Source: Rotaria sordida
Taxonomy: Eukaryota; Rotifera; Eurotatoria; Philodinida; Philodinidae
NCBI GenBank assembly: GCA_905250125.1
Contig: CAJNOL010000146.1
Location: 1 to 64,000, forward strand
Length of the DNA: 64,000 nt
Direction of reading: 5' to 3'
Part shown: positions 25,362 to 37,633 of the stretch, one piece after another
Position numbering within the stretch: position 1 is the first letter of the stretch
Layout of the letters: every line of letters begins with the position of its first letter
Program-made: the position numbers and the translations under genes
The notes under the pieces: model-generated
The model's database searches: none
Seen by the model: only the letters and a program-made list of their open reading frames with translations
Told to the model about the DNA's origin: nothing

Positions 25362-27684
25362 AAAAAAGGGTTGTAATGAAACAAAACTTGATTTTCTTGT
25401 TGTTAACAAATCTTTTTTACTTAAATTATTTGAAAATCATTTAACTTCGAATACAAATGATGAAGTACTTTTATCAACAATTTTAACTAAAAAAAAATGG
25501 ATTATCTATTCTAACAGTTGCACGAACATTTGAACAATTGCATCATAAATATAATTATGAGCAGTCAGAACAATCTTAACAACAAGAAACACTATCAAAA
25601 ACAACAGCAGATGAACAAAATGATAATCTTTCAGCAGAATTATATACTAATCCACATATAACAAAACAAGAAAAATAACATGAAAAAATTCTAAAAAGTA
25701 TTGATTCAACTACAATTCATCAAATCATATCGATTGTTACAAGTAAAAAAATCAGTTGCTTATCCATCAACTCATTCTGATTTATATATGGCCGAACACC
25801 AAATTGTAAACAATTTAGTAGTATACCAAACGATGCTTTTAATTCTTTACAAATCTGCATTACTAATCCATCATCAACACAACAGACATGTCGCATTCTA
25901 TCTTTTATTTCAAGTATCAATTTTTCTGATTATAATGAACAATGTACATCTCAATTACCATTACCTGTTGGACAGTATCAGAATTCACTTAAAGTATTAT
26001 TAAGTGTGACTTTATCAGTGAGAAGTAATCGTACTATTATTAATACTACTTCACCATCATTACAACACAATGAAAATATTCTAAATGCTATATCTATTAC
26101 AACTGTTCAACCATCGCTTACGCGATATATTTGAGAATAAGGTTTGTCTTTTGTTTATTTTCGTTTTAAATACTATATCTATATTATTATGTATAGAATG
26201 ACAATTTTTTTTTCAGTTTTTTATCTTTTTGATAAAGAGACAAAGTACAATTCTAATGATATCTATTTACTAAAACTAAATACAGTCTAACGCTTACTAA
26301 TTGCATGAATTTTACTATCACTTACTAACTCAGCAGTATCCAAGTGATGTTCACTTGAGCAGAGAAAATCTGTTGTCATACTAATTTGATGTTTCAAAAA
26401 ACGCTTTTTTGTTTTCATCTGATGATTAGATCTACTAATCGAATTCATTTCTAAGAAATTTATACAAATAGAACTAATAAGAAAAATAAATATCAATGAT
26501 TTTTTGTTGAAGTTTATGTTGGAAAATAATCGAAAGGTATCAATAGAGAATATTATTAGCAAAACAGTTATTCACTATTTTACTTAGAGAAAATGACAAT
26601 CTTGATTTTATACAATTTATACTTTCAGATAATTCTTCAATATCTCAATCCAATCTCCATTTAAGTAAGTTTTGTTTATGATAATTTTATTATCATTTTA
26701 TTAGAATAAATAATCTTTAAATTAAAAGAAATTAACATTCGTCTATGAATTGCATACAAGAAATGAATGTCTCGAATGAAAAAAAAGTATTTCTGACTAC
26801 ACTCTACTGATGTTAATAATGATTACTTATTTCTAGTATCAAAAAGATCTCGTAAAGAATAACCAACTGATTCATTTTTTACTAAAATTTCACGTAATAT
26901 CATTAATGAATATGCAAATGATAGAACAAGATAAACCATTTTTCGGTTCGATAAAGATATCTATATTAGATACTTTAAAATTGAAGAATATGTCCATTGA
27001 TATAGAAAATAAACCAAACCTTAGTCTAGAACATAACGAGACAAAACAATCCGTCAGTTCGACAAGTTCTGATTTTGATAAAAAACAAAGACAGTAATTC
27101 TATTCATTAATACATCATACTGAACATCTAGAACATTCTAATGCTTATACGCAAACAGAAAATTAATCTATCTCTAGTATATTTTAAATATCTGACGAAA
27201 CTTTAATAACTGATACACATAAATCAGATGCATAGTAACAACATATCGAAAATGAGCCAACTCATCTGTCATCAGCAGAAATCAGACTTGACAACCCATA
27301 TATACATAGATCATCTATATATGATTTATATAATAACAAATAAGCGCTGTCTATTTTAATAATTTAATTTTTTTTTGCTTATTTTCACTTCGGAATTTAA
27401 AGGTTTAACTTCTTTTTTCTTGTTTTTATGTTTAGCTACGATACCAATATCAGTATTACTCGATCATGGTTATGAATTACATAATATAAAATTAATACAA
27501 CCAAGTCAAAAGATTTCAATTAATTTTAAATTAACTAAATAAACAGATCCATTATAATATATTATAACAGTTATAGTTGAATAATCAAAAGCTGATATAG
27601 CTAGTCTTAAAGTTGAAGATAATGATATACGTTTAACTGATTTGTATGAAGTTTCACAAGATATTCGTCGGTTATTAAATAGTA
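25362..27684 (+). pseudogene. Decayed 5' exons of the multi-PDZ gene
   Basis: Coding-like blocks precede the intact PDZ gene but contain stops and at least one frame change. Block 1 (25362-26141) starts with the last strand of a PDZ domain, KLDFLVVNKSFLLKLFENH, as in NHERF-type repeats, and ends at a GTTTGT donor. One frame change falls at an A9 run near 25490. Block 2 (26627-26664) is a short exon with good acceptor and donor. Block 3 (about 26837-27338) is Ser/Thr/Glu-rich linker. Block 4 (27437-27684) reads as a PDZ domain (NIKLIQPSQKISINFKL ... SKADIASLKVEDNDIRL). Nearly all in-frame stops are TAA or TAG where Gln would fit, plus TGA where Arg would fit, each one C-to-T step away. It is most simply an abandoned 5' part of the downstream gene. 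Confidence 0.6.
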
Positions 27685-27699
27685 CAGGTTTTGATTAAT

Positions 27700-30600
27700 A
27701 TGTCTATTACTCGAAAGAAATCAGCAACATCATCATTACCGACCATTGATAATCAACAAACATCTGTATTAACAACAAATAATATATCTGATAATACAAA
27801 TGTTATATTATCAAATAATTTATCAAATCTAACTGAATGTAACAATCAAAACCAGTCAATACATGAAGAAAATGTCAATTTTCAATTCGATGATATTAAT
27901 AAAGATAAAATTCGTCGTATTGTATTAAAAGAAGCAATAGGATTAGATTTTAATTCATTTTTACCTGGCAATGATGAAACTCAAATACATTTTATAAGTA
28001 ATGTTCAACCTTTATCAATAGCTGATGAAGCTGGTTTACGTGATGGTGATCGTATTTTAACTGTTAATGGTTTAGATGTAACAAATACAAAACATGAAGA
28101 TATTCGATATATGATATTAAATAAAACACCAGTACAATTAACAGTTATTCATGATCCAAAATATTTAAAATTAATTGACATCATTAAATATAATCAAAAT
28201 AAAATGACTTCATCATCAAATAATGTTCTATTTATTGATGATCAAGGTCCAGTTTATATAAAACATTGTATTATAAAAAAAGAATCTACTAATAATACAT
28301 TAGGTTTTTCGTTACAATATAAAAATAATTTTCATACAATTGATTCTATTGAAATTAATTCTTCAGCTTATAATAGTGGTTTACGTAATGATGATGTGAT
28401 TTTATTTGTTAATAAAAAGAATGTTGAACAAATGAAACATGATAATATTAAATTACTTATTCAAACATTAGTAAGTTCAAATGAAATTATTGATTTAATA
28501 CTAATTAATAAAAATGATATAAAAAGATATAAAAATTATCAAGAAAAAAATCGTATTGATTGGAAAACTATTCTATCAAATAATAATGAAGATGATAAAA
28601 ATAAAAAACAAAGTATGTTTACATAACAATGCATATTTAATCTTTCTTTGAATCTCATTCTATGTTTGTTCGTATCTTTTACACTATGCTAGAGTCAATA
28701 TCGCCATATTTAACTTATAGGAACTGATATATTTATTAATTTTATTAAACATTCATTCTCCATATGACTTGTTTTTTTTTTAAGCTGAACAACAATCTTC
28801 TTGTGTTAATCATCATCTATCAAATATTCTATGTGAAACTCCAACAAGTTCTCTGCTCACTGGTAGTCGCATTTGTCTTTTAGAAACATCGGAAAATGGT
28901 ACAGCTGGTTTTGCAATTAATAATACTGGTCCACCACCATTTATCATTTGTAAAATCGCAAAAAATTCACCAGCAGAAAAAGCTGGTTTACAAGTTAATG
29001 ATATACTTTTATTCATTAATGGAAAATCAGTTATTGAAACAAGTTATAAAGATACTGCTCAAATAATTACAGAAGCACTTCAACAGAAAACCGTTCAACT
29101 TGTTGTTAATCAACAATCATTATTAAAAGAAAATGAAACAAAAAAGAAAAGTCAATCATCAGCCAGTGATGGTAGTGGACATAACAATGTTCGAAATAAT
29201 GGTGTAGAAGAACGAACACATACTGCTGTAAATATTGTAGAAGAGTATCAAAGTATGTAAAGAGAAAAAACAAATAAAAATCTTCTCATTTACAATAAAA
29301 CTAGCTTTATTGTGTGTCATATTTTAATTACTTAGCTTTTTGTGATTTACACTTTGATCATCAGTTAGTGATACAAACAAGCGTCTTTGTATAGAAATAG
29401 TTTTTCTTTATATTTATTCTTTTTCTTATCTTTCTATTCTATTGTATCAATATTGGTCTGTTTTAAATCATTCTTCTTTCTTTGTTTCGTATTGTGAACT
29501 ATTCTTCAAGCTAATACTTTAGTGAATGAATGAAGGATTAGTCAACTTATGTTATCTTTTACATATTGTCTAAGCTGAAATGAAAATCATTTCTTCTTTC
29601 ATACGTTATTTAAAATCGAGGTAAATTTCTTTTCGATTAAAAAACAAAAAACGAATATGGAACATGTCCGAGGCGAGTTTTATTTAATTTATTATTTTTA
29701 TCGTTTGCTTCTATATTAAATAAGTTATATATTTCTAGGAAAACGATGTAAAGAATTATCCTATACATTACGACTTTGTCATTTAAATGCAACAAATACT
29801 GACGATACACCAGCAACAACATTTGGTTTTGAAATAACTGAAGATCCTCAATATGAATATCCAATAATATCACATGTTGAACCAAAATTACCAGGTGAAC
29901 GTGCAGGTTTACAAACACGAGATATATTATTAAAAATAAATGATCGAAAAACAAAAGGTTTAAATTTTGATAAAGTTAAAAAAGCAATTGAAAAAGCTAA
30001 ATATGACGGTCGATTAGAAATTCTTGTTGTTGACAAAGAAGTATTTAATTATTGTAAATTAACACATAAAAAATTTAAAGAACCTGATATTAAAGTGAAA
30101 CATATTTTTCCAAAAAGTAAACCATCTACAAGTTTTCTAAAATTACCTACAATAGCTGCAACATCTTCACTTATGTCACAAGATAGTACAGAACGTTTAC
30201 ATCATGGGATTTCTTCATTTAATGTTCATCGTCTTGCTACACAAAAAGAAATATCATTCGAGAATGAAGAAGATGATGCAATCTTACCTAATATTCGTTC
30301 AACAATTAATTCTGATATTCCATTATCAAATAATTCATCTGATACTATCATACGTACTTCTTTTATTCACGAAACACCATTTACATCTATTGGTCCTGCA
30401 TTAAATTCATTACAACAATCGAATATTTCTTTAACAGATCAAAATGTATCTAGTAGAAAACAACGAAAACAAAGTCAAACATCATCTGATCAATCAATAA
30501 AAGATTTTATATCACACACAATCAATACTATTTTTCAACGTATTGGATCTCAAAAATCAACTAAACGTTTGTGATCAGCTTCTTTTTTTTATTTGCATGT

Positions 30601-33556
30601 AGCTATGTCGACAATTCTCTAAAAAATACTTTTTTTCCCATTCTTTGCACTATTGTGGTTGTTGAACAAAATTTAGTGTCGTTCCTTTACTTTTCTCTTA
30701 TATTGTATACAGTATAAATGCATGCTAGTGCTAGTACTTTATATTACTAAGCCTACTGTAGATAAAGATATATTTTCACATACGTTTAGAAATAGCACAA
30801 ATACAGTAGATTATCTCACTATTTAAGATTAGATTACTTTGCTTGCTCGATTTCACTTATTTATAATAAAACTTAATTTGTTACTATCAATATTTTTTTT
30901 AAAGTTTATGTCTCAACAATGAGACAATTGAACAAAAAAAAACATTAGTAATAAACACAATTCAAACTAAGATATATAGAATATAAATTAACAGTTTATT
31001 TGTGTTATTTATTTTTTTCTTTACAGCTGATTATGATATTCCTCTTGAACGAACAAATAATTCAAAAATACAAACACCATTACTATCAACTAGTCGTCAT
31101 AATGGAAATCTTTCTGAACAAGTTCGACATATTTCACAATTACCCAATACAGTTTGTTCGAATCAATCTAGTCCATTATATGATTATATTAGAGATCCTC
31201 GTCGATGTTTGCTCAAAATAGAACGTGACAAAGGTCTTGGTTTTATTCTTAGTGCCACTAATGATTATGATCATACAATTACTGCTGTTGAAAAAGTTCG
31301 TATACATAAAAAAGAAAATGAATTATAATGCTATATTTCTCTTGTCTTTTATTTTTTAATAAATAGAATTCTATAGCTGATATTGCTGGTTTACAAGTCA
31401 ATGATGAAATAGTCGAAATTAATGGTATCTATGTACGAAATGTTAAATATGAACAGGTTCGTTCTGAATTTTTTTTACTATAATTAACAAACGAAATATT
31501 TTCAAGTTTATATAACGGGTGGAGCGAAAATGTTAAGACAAACTATTTATTTATTATTTTTGACTTCCTTGAAAGTTTTTTCGAGGAGTCAAAAGACTAT
31601 AGATTAGGGCTAGGATATTGTGCACTTTCCGAATATGAGCTTAGAAATTTTATTTCAATTTTTGTTTGAGAGTACTGCGATAATGTTTGAAAAACCTGAA
31701 AAATAAGCTAGGACGAAAAGTAAGTGTAAGCCGAAGTTTTCGATGCGAATGATTGTTCATTTTAGTTTACTTGAAAGTATCTCAGACAAACCAAAAACTA
31801 TGGATGATGATTAGAATTTTGTGCTGGGGCTTAGAAATATTGTGTATTTTTATTCGAGACTAGTGAAGGAATTTTTTAAAGGTCTATAACATTAGATTGA
31901 ATAGTGAACCAATAAACTTTTTTCTAACACCTATAAGTTATTTTTCGATAATGCCAAAAAATATTGACGTCGATTGTTTTGTTGAGCAGACATTTCTTTA
32001 TGAAATTTTATATTGAACTAAGCTATAGCTTTTACTTAAGTGAAACTATAGGCACTTTGCAAAAAGTTTCTTTTTATACGAAACATCTTTTGGTCAAAAA
32101 TTCGATTTTTCAAAAGTGATGATTTAAGAGAAACGAAAACTGAAGTGACCTGTAAAAGAAAAAACTCCGATAGCACATTTTATAGGGTAGCTTCTGACCT
32201 ACAAACTGGTATATTAATCAAGGTGTCAACATTTACTTTCGAGTTGTAATAATAAAAGTACAAAAGTATACGGAAAAATTTTCTGTTCAAACTATTGATC
32301 ATAATCCATAGCTTTTGGCTCTTCGAAAATACTTTCAAAGTAGTCAAAAATAAACAAACATGTAGTTGGAAAACTATGGATCCATCCATTATAATTGATT
32401 TGATAACGAGACTAATCTTTGAATTCAGGTCATTGATATACTTATGTCTGCAATGCAAACCCATAATACAATTGAAATATGTGTTATTAATAGTTGTTTG
32501 AATGATATTTATCTATCATCAATTGATACAAATAAAGGAGCAAATATTAATAGTTTATTAAATAGTAATAATACAAATAATAATAATAATAATTTAATGA
32601 TTGCAACGCGTATGACAGCTGTTTCGGGTAATGATCTTTCGGATAAAAATCATACAATTGGTCTTAATCAACAAACAATGAACACAACATATCTTAATTT
32701 ACATGGTCAATCAAAAAATTCGAATAAGATTACCGACCGTAGTCTCTATGGAAGTTTACCAACACTTACTACAGGTTTTAATAAGCAATAGATTTTTTTA
32801 TGTGATACAATAATATATATAAACTTTTTATTCAGGAATCACTGCTTCGCCTATAGATCATCGTGCAACAACGAAAACTACTTCAATTTCATCGGAAAGT
32901 AAGTTCTGTTTGCTTTATTTCTAAATTGAATTTTCTATTTCTTTATTGATAATTAGAAAATTTAAATACCAACATATTAGATATTTATAAAAAAGATGCA
33001 CCTAGTGCAAGACTTTGTCGTATTCGAAAAATTCCTTCATCACCTTTCTATGGTTTCTTTCTATGTGGTAATAGAAGAAAACTTGGGTAAGATTCAATTT
33101 TATTTTATTTTTTAATAAGATTACATTTCTTTGTTTAGTCGCATGTTTATTTCTAATGTAAAAAAGAATTCATCAGCAGCTCTTTGTGGATTACGTAATG
33201 GTGATCATATTATTGAAATTAATGGTACAAATATTCAAACATTAACTTATGAAACAATATTAAATAAAATAAAATTACATATGGAACGACATGATCTTGA
33301 ATTACTTGTACTTGATAAAAAATCTTTACATTGGTATAATGAACGAAATTATCCAATAACATTACGAACATTACCAACTATTGTTTATATTGAACCTATT
33401 ATTAATAATATGAATTCTGAAACAGAATCTTCATCAGTACTTGATAGAAATATGAAAAATGTTGATTTTATTGGTAGGTGTCTGTTTGTTTTGTTTTAAT
33501 TGATGATTATTTTTTTTTGTTAAATAGATCGACAAGTATCGACAACTAATCTTTAA
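27700..33556 (+). CDS. Multi-PDZ scaffold protein (NHERF/PDZK1-like), six PDZ domains
   Basis: Exons 27700-28612, 28785-29252, 29739-30566, 31027-31295, 31367-31456, 32429-32774, 32836-32898, 32957-33086, 33139-33473 and 33528-33556 join in phase to 1156 residues. Six PDZ domains are visible by the carboxylate loop and the AGL(R/Q)xxDxILxxNG block: GLRDGDRILTVNG; GLRNDDVILFVNK; GFAI with GLQVNDILLFING; FGFEI with GLQTRDILLKIND; GLGFILS with GLQVNDEIVEING; and YGFFLCG with GLRNGDHIIEING. Several end in a LxxLVVDK strand as in NHERF proteins. The linkers are Ser/Asn-rich and low in complexity. The C-terminus STTNL is itself a class I PDZ ligand (T-x-L). PDZ proteins tether membrane receptors and transporters at the cortex; partners here are unknown. 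The intron at 31457-32428 holds a fold-back repeat. The start at 27700 is the first ATG of the intact frame, just after the decayed exons, so the true start is uncertain. Confidence 0.8.
31530..32375. mobile_element. Fold-back element C inside PDZ-gene intron
   Basis: The intron carries terminal inverted blocks of about 65 bases: 31540-31605 (tttatttttgactt ... gaggagtcaaaag) pairs with 32308-32372 (cttttggctcttcg ... gtcaaaaataaac). A third, same-sense copy of the motif sits at about 31760-31800. The rest is unpaired non-coding sequence. The intron is about 970 bases while its neighbours are 50-170 bases, so insertion of this element explains the length. Confidence 0.6.
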
Positions 33557-34839
33557 TGACAACGTGCAAAATTATTAACATTTATATGGAGTCTTCTGTA
33601 CTGGCCTTTTCTTTTCTCTTCAATATACAATGTGTATGGATAAATGTTCTCATTTTTATACAGAAATAATGAAAATATAATAGGATTATAGTAAGACATA
33701 TTCTTTTTCTTTTATATCGAAAATCTGTAATTTACATGACTTATTTGCGTTTAGCTTTCGAAATTTTTTTTCTATCTTTTCTTTTCATTGTACAATTATA
33801 TGTTTATTTTTTCTTAGTTCTTGTTCTATTGTTTTTTGATTTCTTTTATTGTCAATATAGTTCAGTAAAACATGAGTAGGTTGACAAGTAAATTATAAAG
33901 TATTACTCCTCGCCATGTATACATAAATGAATACGATATGGTGTTTTATAAAATTCATATGATACTGCAATCAATTTAAGAATTATTAAAATCGAATATC
34001 GCTTGTAATTCTATTGATTATCTAAGAGCAATTAGAGCTGATTGTGTCTTATATATGTATAGTTTTGAAAAATCTATTAAGGTTGCCCTCTCAAAAACTG
34101 ATCTTGACCAAGGTATATTCAAATTGCGTGAAATTTTCGGGATATGTTGGAGCTGTCTGTAGTGAAGAGGCTACGATAAAATTTTTAGCCCTATATCATG
34201 ATGTTTGCAAGAGATATTGAACTAACAAGGGTTAAAAATAGTTCATTTGGTAAACCAAAATTCTCTGTATGTCTTCATTCTAAAGACTTCATTTCTTACT
34301 TTTTAAGACGAAAACAAAGATGAAACGTTCAATGTCTCGAAAAACTCTCAGAAAATGGCACTCTAATTATAAAAGTACACTATTATATAATAGTAACAAA
34401 GTTTAATTCAAAAAACGGGCTCTATCATGCTCTAATATCTTGGCATGGCTTTTCAAATAACCAAAAAAGTCACCGACTAGAATGAAGCACTTAAAAGATT
34501 TTACACATTGTCTGAAAAAACCATATTTTTCAAGCAGAAAATGATGGAAAATTTTGAAAAAAAATGAGATATCAAATGAAAAATCATGTCATTTATGAAA
34601 GATCAAATGTTGAACTATTTTTGCATGCATTTATCTGAATTTTCACGTTTTTCATGAAAATTGCCGAGGCTTAACCCGTGCTTTTCTCAAAATTTAAAAT
34701 CAAGATGTTATTTCGAATACATGAAATAAAAGTCAAAGAAAATGCTAGGATATCTAAGAACTCATCTTGCAGAGCCCTAAAAATGAATAAAAGTCACAAA
34801 AAGAAGATATGAATAAAATATGCTCTGATCCCATTCTGA
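33557..34839. other. 3' region of PDZ gene and spacer
   Basis: Long AT-rich stretch without recognised genes. T-rich tracts follow the PDZ stop. From about 34080 the sequence changes to mixed composition typical of the repeat fields in this window, leading into fold-back element D. Confidence 0.35.
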
Positions 34840-35130
34840 TTGCCATTTTACTTAGGACTTGTACTAGTCGATAGAGCTTGAGGTTTTGAGTCTACTGGAT
34901 CCCACTCTGAGCCAAAAGTTCAAAGAAATCAATGTTCGAAAAAAGATATTAGATGAAATTATGGTAAATGCCTGATGGTTCTAGTAAGTTCAAAATATGT
35001 AGCAGACCTACAATTGACTTCATTTTCTAAATATTTATTTTATTGAGATTTTTGTTCAAAAGAAGATTAAGGAGATTCAAAATCTCAAGCTTTATCGACT
35101 AGTATATGTCCCGAGTGAATCAGATCGCAT
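34840..35130. repeat. Fold-back element D
   Basis: Block 34857-34893 (actagtcgatagagcttgag) is the inverse of 35085-35123 (ctcaagctttatcgactagt), with weaker pairing extending outward. The loop is about 190 bases. No coding content; probably a decayed MITE. Confidence 0.5.
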
Positions 35131-35311
35131 TTTATCAATATCCACGAAAAGAAGGTCAGTTTATCGTTCAAGTCACTTGTGTCTAACTCATATATTCTGT
35201 ATTTTAATGGTGAGATGGAAACATTATTATCAACATATCAGATACTAATTCATTTGCTATTTTATAGAACAAATATAAATAATATTAAATATCATAAAAG
35301 CAAAAATATTG

Positions 35312-35596
35312 TCACGCCAATTCAAGTTCTGTTGCATTGTCTATCTGTAAACTATACATTTTAATTTGATCGAGAAAATCGGTAGTAGTTAAAATGATAT
35401 ATGTGTATTTCATTTTAATTTGTTCTTGAGTAGTATCAATTGTCATATCATTAGATGTCTGTTCGTGATTTTCTTCGTTGTCAGTGGTATTTTGATCGAC
35501 AAATATTTCTATTTCTGATAATGAATCAATACTATAAGTATTATTCGAGTCTGTCATTTTTCTAAATGACAATAGTGATTTAATTAAATGTTTCAT
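35312..35596 (-). CDS. Hypothetical short acidic frame
   Basis: Open frame of up to 94 codons on the minus strand with an Asn/Asp/Thr/Glu-rich middle (MTDSNNTYSIDSLSEIEIF) that looks more coding-like than random AT-rich sequence. No domain, signal peptide or membrane segment was recognised. Splice-like signals are weak and no neighbouring exon was found. It could be an exon of an unrecognised gene, a remnant, or chance. Confidence 0.2.
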   Translation of the reverse strand: MKHLIKSLLSFRKMTDSNNTYSIDSLSEIEIFVDQNTTDNEENHEQTSNDMTIDTTQEQIKMKYTYIILTTTDFLDQIKMYSLQIDNATELELA

Positions 35597-36053
35597 TTGT
35601 CGAAATAATTTAAATCACATATTAGTCAGTATTATAAAATAGCGTTGATGTTGCATTATCAACTACCATATCTTCACGACTGATCATGTATTTCTAAATA
35701 GCAGGTATCAGAATAGAGCAAATGAACAAGATGTGCTCTACTAGCGTAGTAATACCTGATCTAAGATACAAATTCACTATATTACAGTTCAATTAGATTA
35801 AAGAAATTTAAATACATAATAATATGTAATAGAATATAAGAATTTAAGATGATGTCCGAATAAATTTACTGATAGCAGTTAGATTCACGTCCATCATAAA
35901 GCTTTTTTCGTTTTTCACTCCTATTCAACTGTATGATTGATAATAAGAAATGTGGTACTCAAACACTAGTAACATTTTTAAAAACTTCGACTACATGAGT
36001 GTATTAAAGAAGTCGTATTTATCTAATTAGATACATCACCAATCGGGAAATCA

Positions 36054-36790
36054 CGCCAAATGATTTCGAACTTTCAGCTTTATCTTTTGGCTCCATTTAG
36101 GCTTTAGTCAGGCTAAGAAAACCCTAAAGCATTCTTAACTATGGCTCTTCATTAACGAGATATTTTCTAAATAAGACCATGGAAAAAATAGGTTTTTTCC
36201 CATTTTTGAAATGTATAGGTTTTGCATCATCCAAATAGATGTAACTAAGTGCTTGCATAGCCAGCTCAAAAAGTAGCTTATTTGCTGTAACAATTTCGAA
36301 TTCATGGCTTTGTTAATACGGAAAATATTAAATTATAATTCTGAGACTTGGCAACTTGTGATATCACAGATGAACAATGATAAATAGAGAAGGGGAGCAA
36401 CGAACGAACGCCGATTTTTGTTGACCATATGTGCTTCATGTCCAAAAGATGGTGAGTGTTTCCTCTTTCTTCTCTGTAATATCATAATTCACCAAGTATT
36501 ATACAATTATAATTTCATATACTCATTGTCAGCAGAATCATGAATTTAATGGATCAGCAGCAAATAAGCTATTATTAAAGCAGGCTAAATCAACATTCAC
36601 TTAGATCTATTTTGATTACACAAAAGATGTACATTTCAAAAATCAAATAAAAAGACATTTTTTTATGATATTATTTAGGTAGTATCTCGGTATTGAAGAG
36701 GTATAAGCAACAATGCATCTAGGATTTTCTTACTCTCATTGAGACTTATATGGAGCCAAAAGATGAAGCTCAAAACTTGCAATCACTTGC
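36054..36790. mobile_element. Fold-back element E (family shared with element F)
   Basis: Arms of about 340 bases pair along their length. The left arm starts cgccaaatgatttcgaactt and the inverse ends near 36790. Inner pairs include cttatttgctg/cagcaaataag and aaattataatt/aattataattt. Arm identity is clearly lower than in element A, so it is older. It is non-coding. The same arm sequence, diverged, forms the element at 40634-41425, which shows a dispersed family. Confidence 0.8.
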
Positions 36791-37633
36791 AATAAGACAC
36801 TCTTGATTTAAATCGTTTGAAAGAAAGAATGATGGTTTTTACGAAAAAAATAGGCTCTTCAAGTTATCAAAATTATTTCTAGTAACAAACTTGTACTAAT
36901 GTGGTTAAAAAAGGATATTCTTCATCAGCTTACAAAGCTCTATTCAATGATATACAAATAAACAAAGAACTACGAGGGTGTGGAAAATTTGAATTGAGCG
37001 CATCTTAATTAACTAATGTCATCTCTGTCAGAGAACAAAGCATTATTCTCAACCAGTATTCTGATACGATCTATTGCATTGCTAAGACTTGTGATAATCA
37101 GGTTTCATTTCATAGCATAATTCAATGTTTCAAGTAAGTTATAGGGTTCTAATAAAAGATAGAATGATATTCTATCCAAGGAAAATAGAATTGCGTGAGA
37201 ACCAAATTTTTATTATCAATATTTGTTGAGTTGAAACAAAAAACGATCACACCATCTATGTAACGGTGAGGATCGCCGAATATAAGCCTTCTTGCCACCT
37301 ATTCATACCCATTGTTGATTCGGATTGCTTTTAGCTGAATCATTCGGATAATTGAAAAAAATACAGGTATTGTCATGCTTGTTCTTTTAGATTCATCATT
37401 TCAATCGCCTAATAATATCTTCCTTGCTTCGATTTGCTTTCATGTTAAGAAACAGCCTCCAATGAAACATTTTTGGCACAATTTTTAGTGTATAAATGCT
37501 AGTATTTATTAGAGCCTCCCATAATTTTCATGCAAATCAATAAGCAAGCATCCTCATTAGATAACGAGCATTCCAAGAAAATTGCGCAGATTTGTGTCTA
37601 CAGTTTTAGTCTTATTATCAAATTATATTAAGG

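Noticed and set aside
25362-27684. Alternative genetic code (TAA/TAG read as Gln, ciliate-like contamination)
   Set aside because: Neighbouring intact genes on the same sequence end with TAA or TGA in conserved places and use animal-type introns, and one frame change plus TGA stops are also present.
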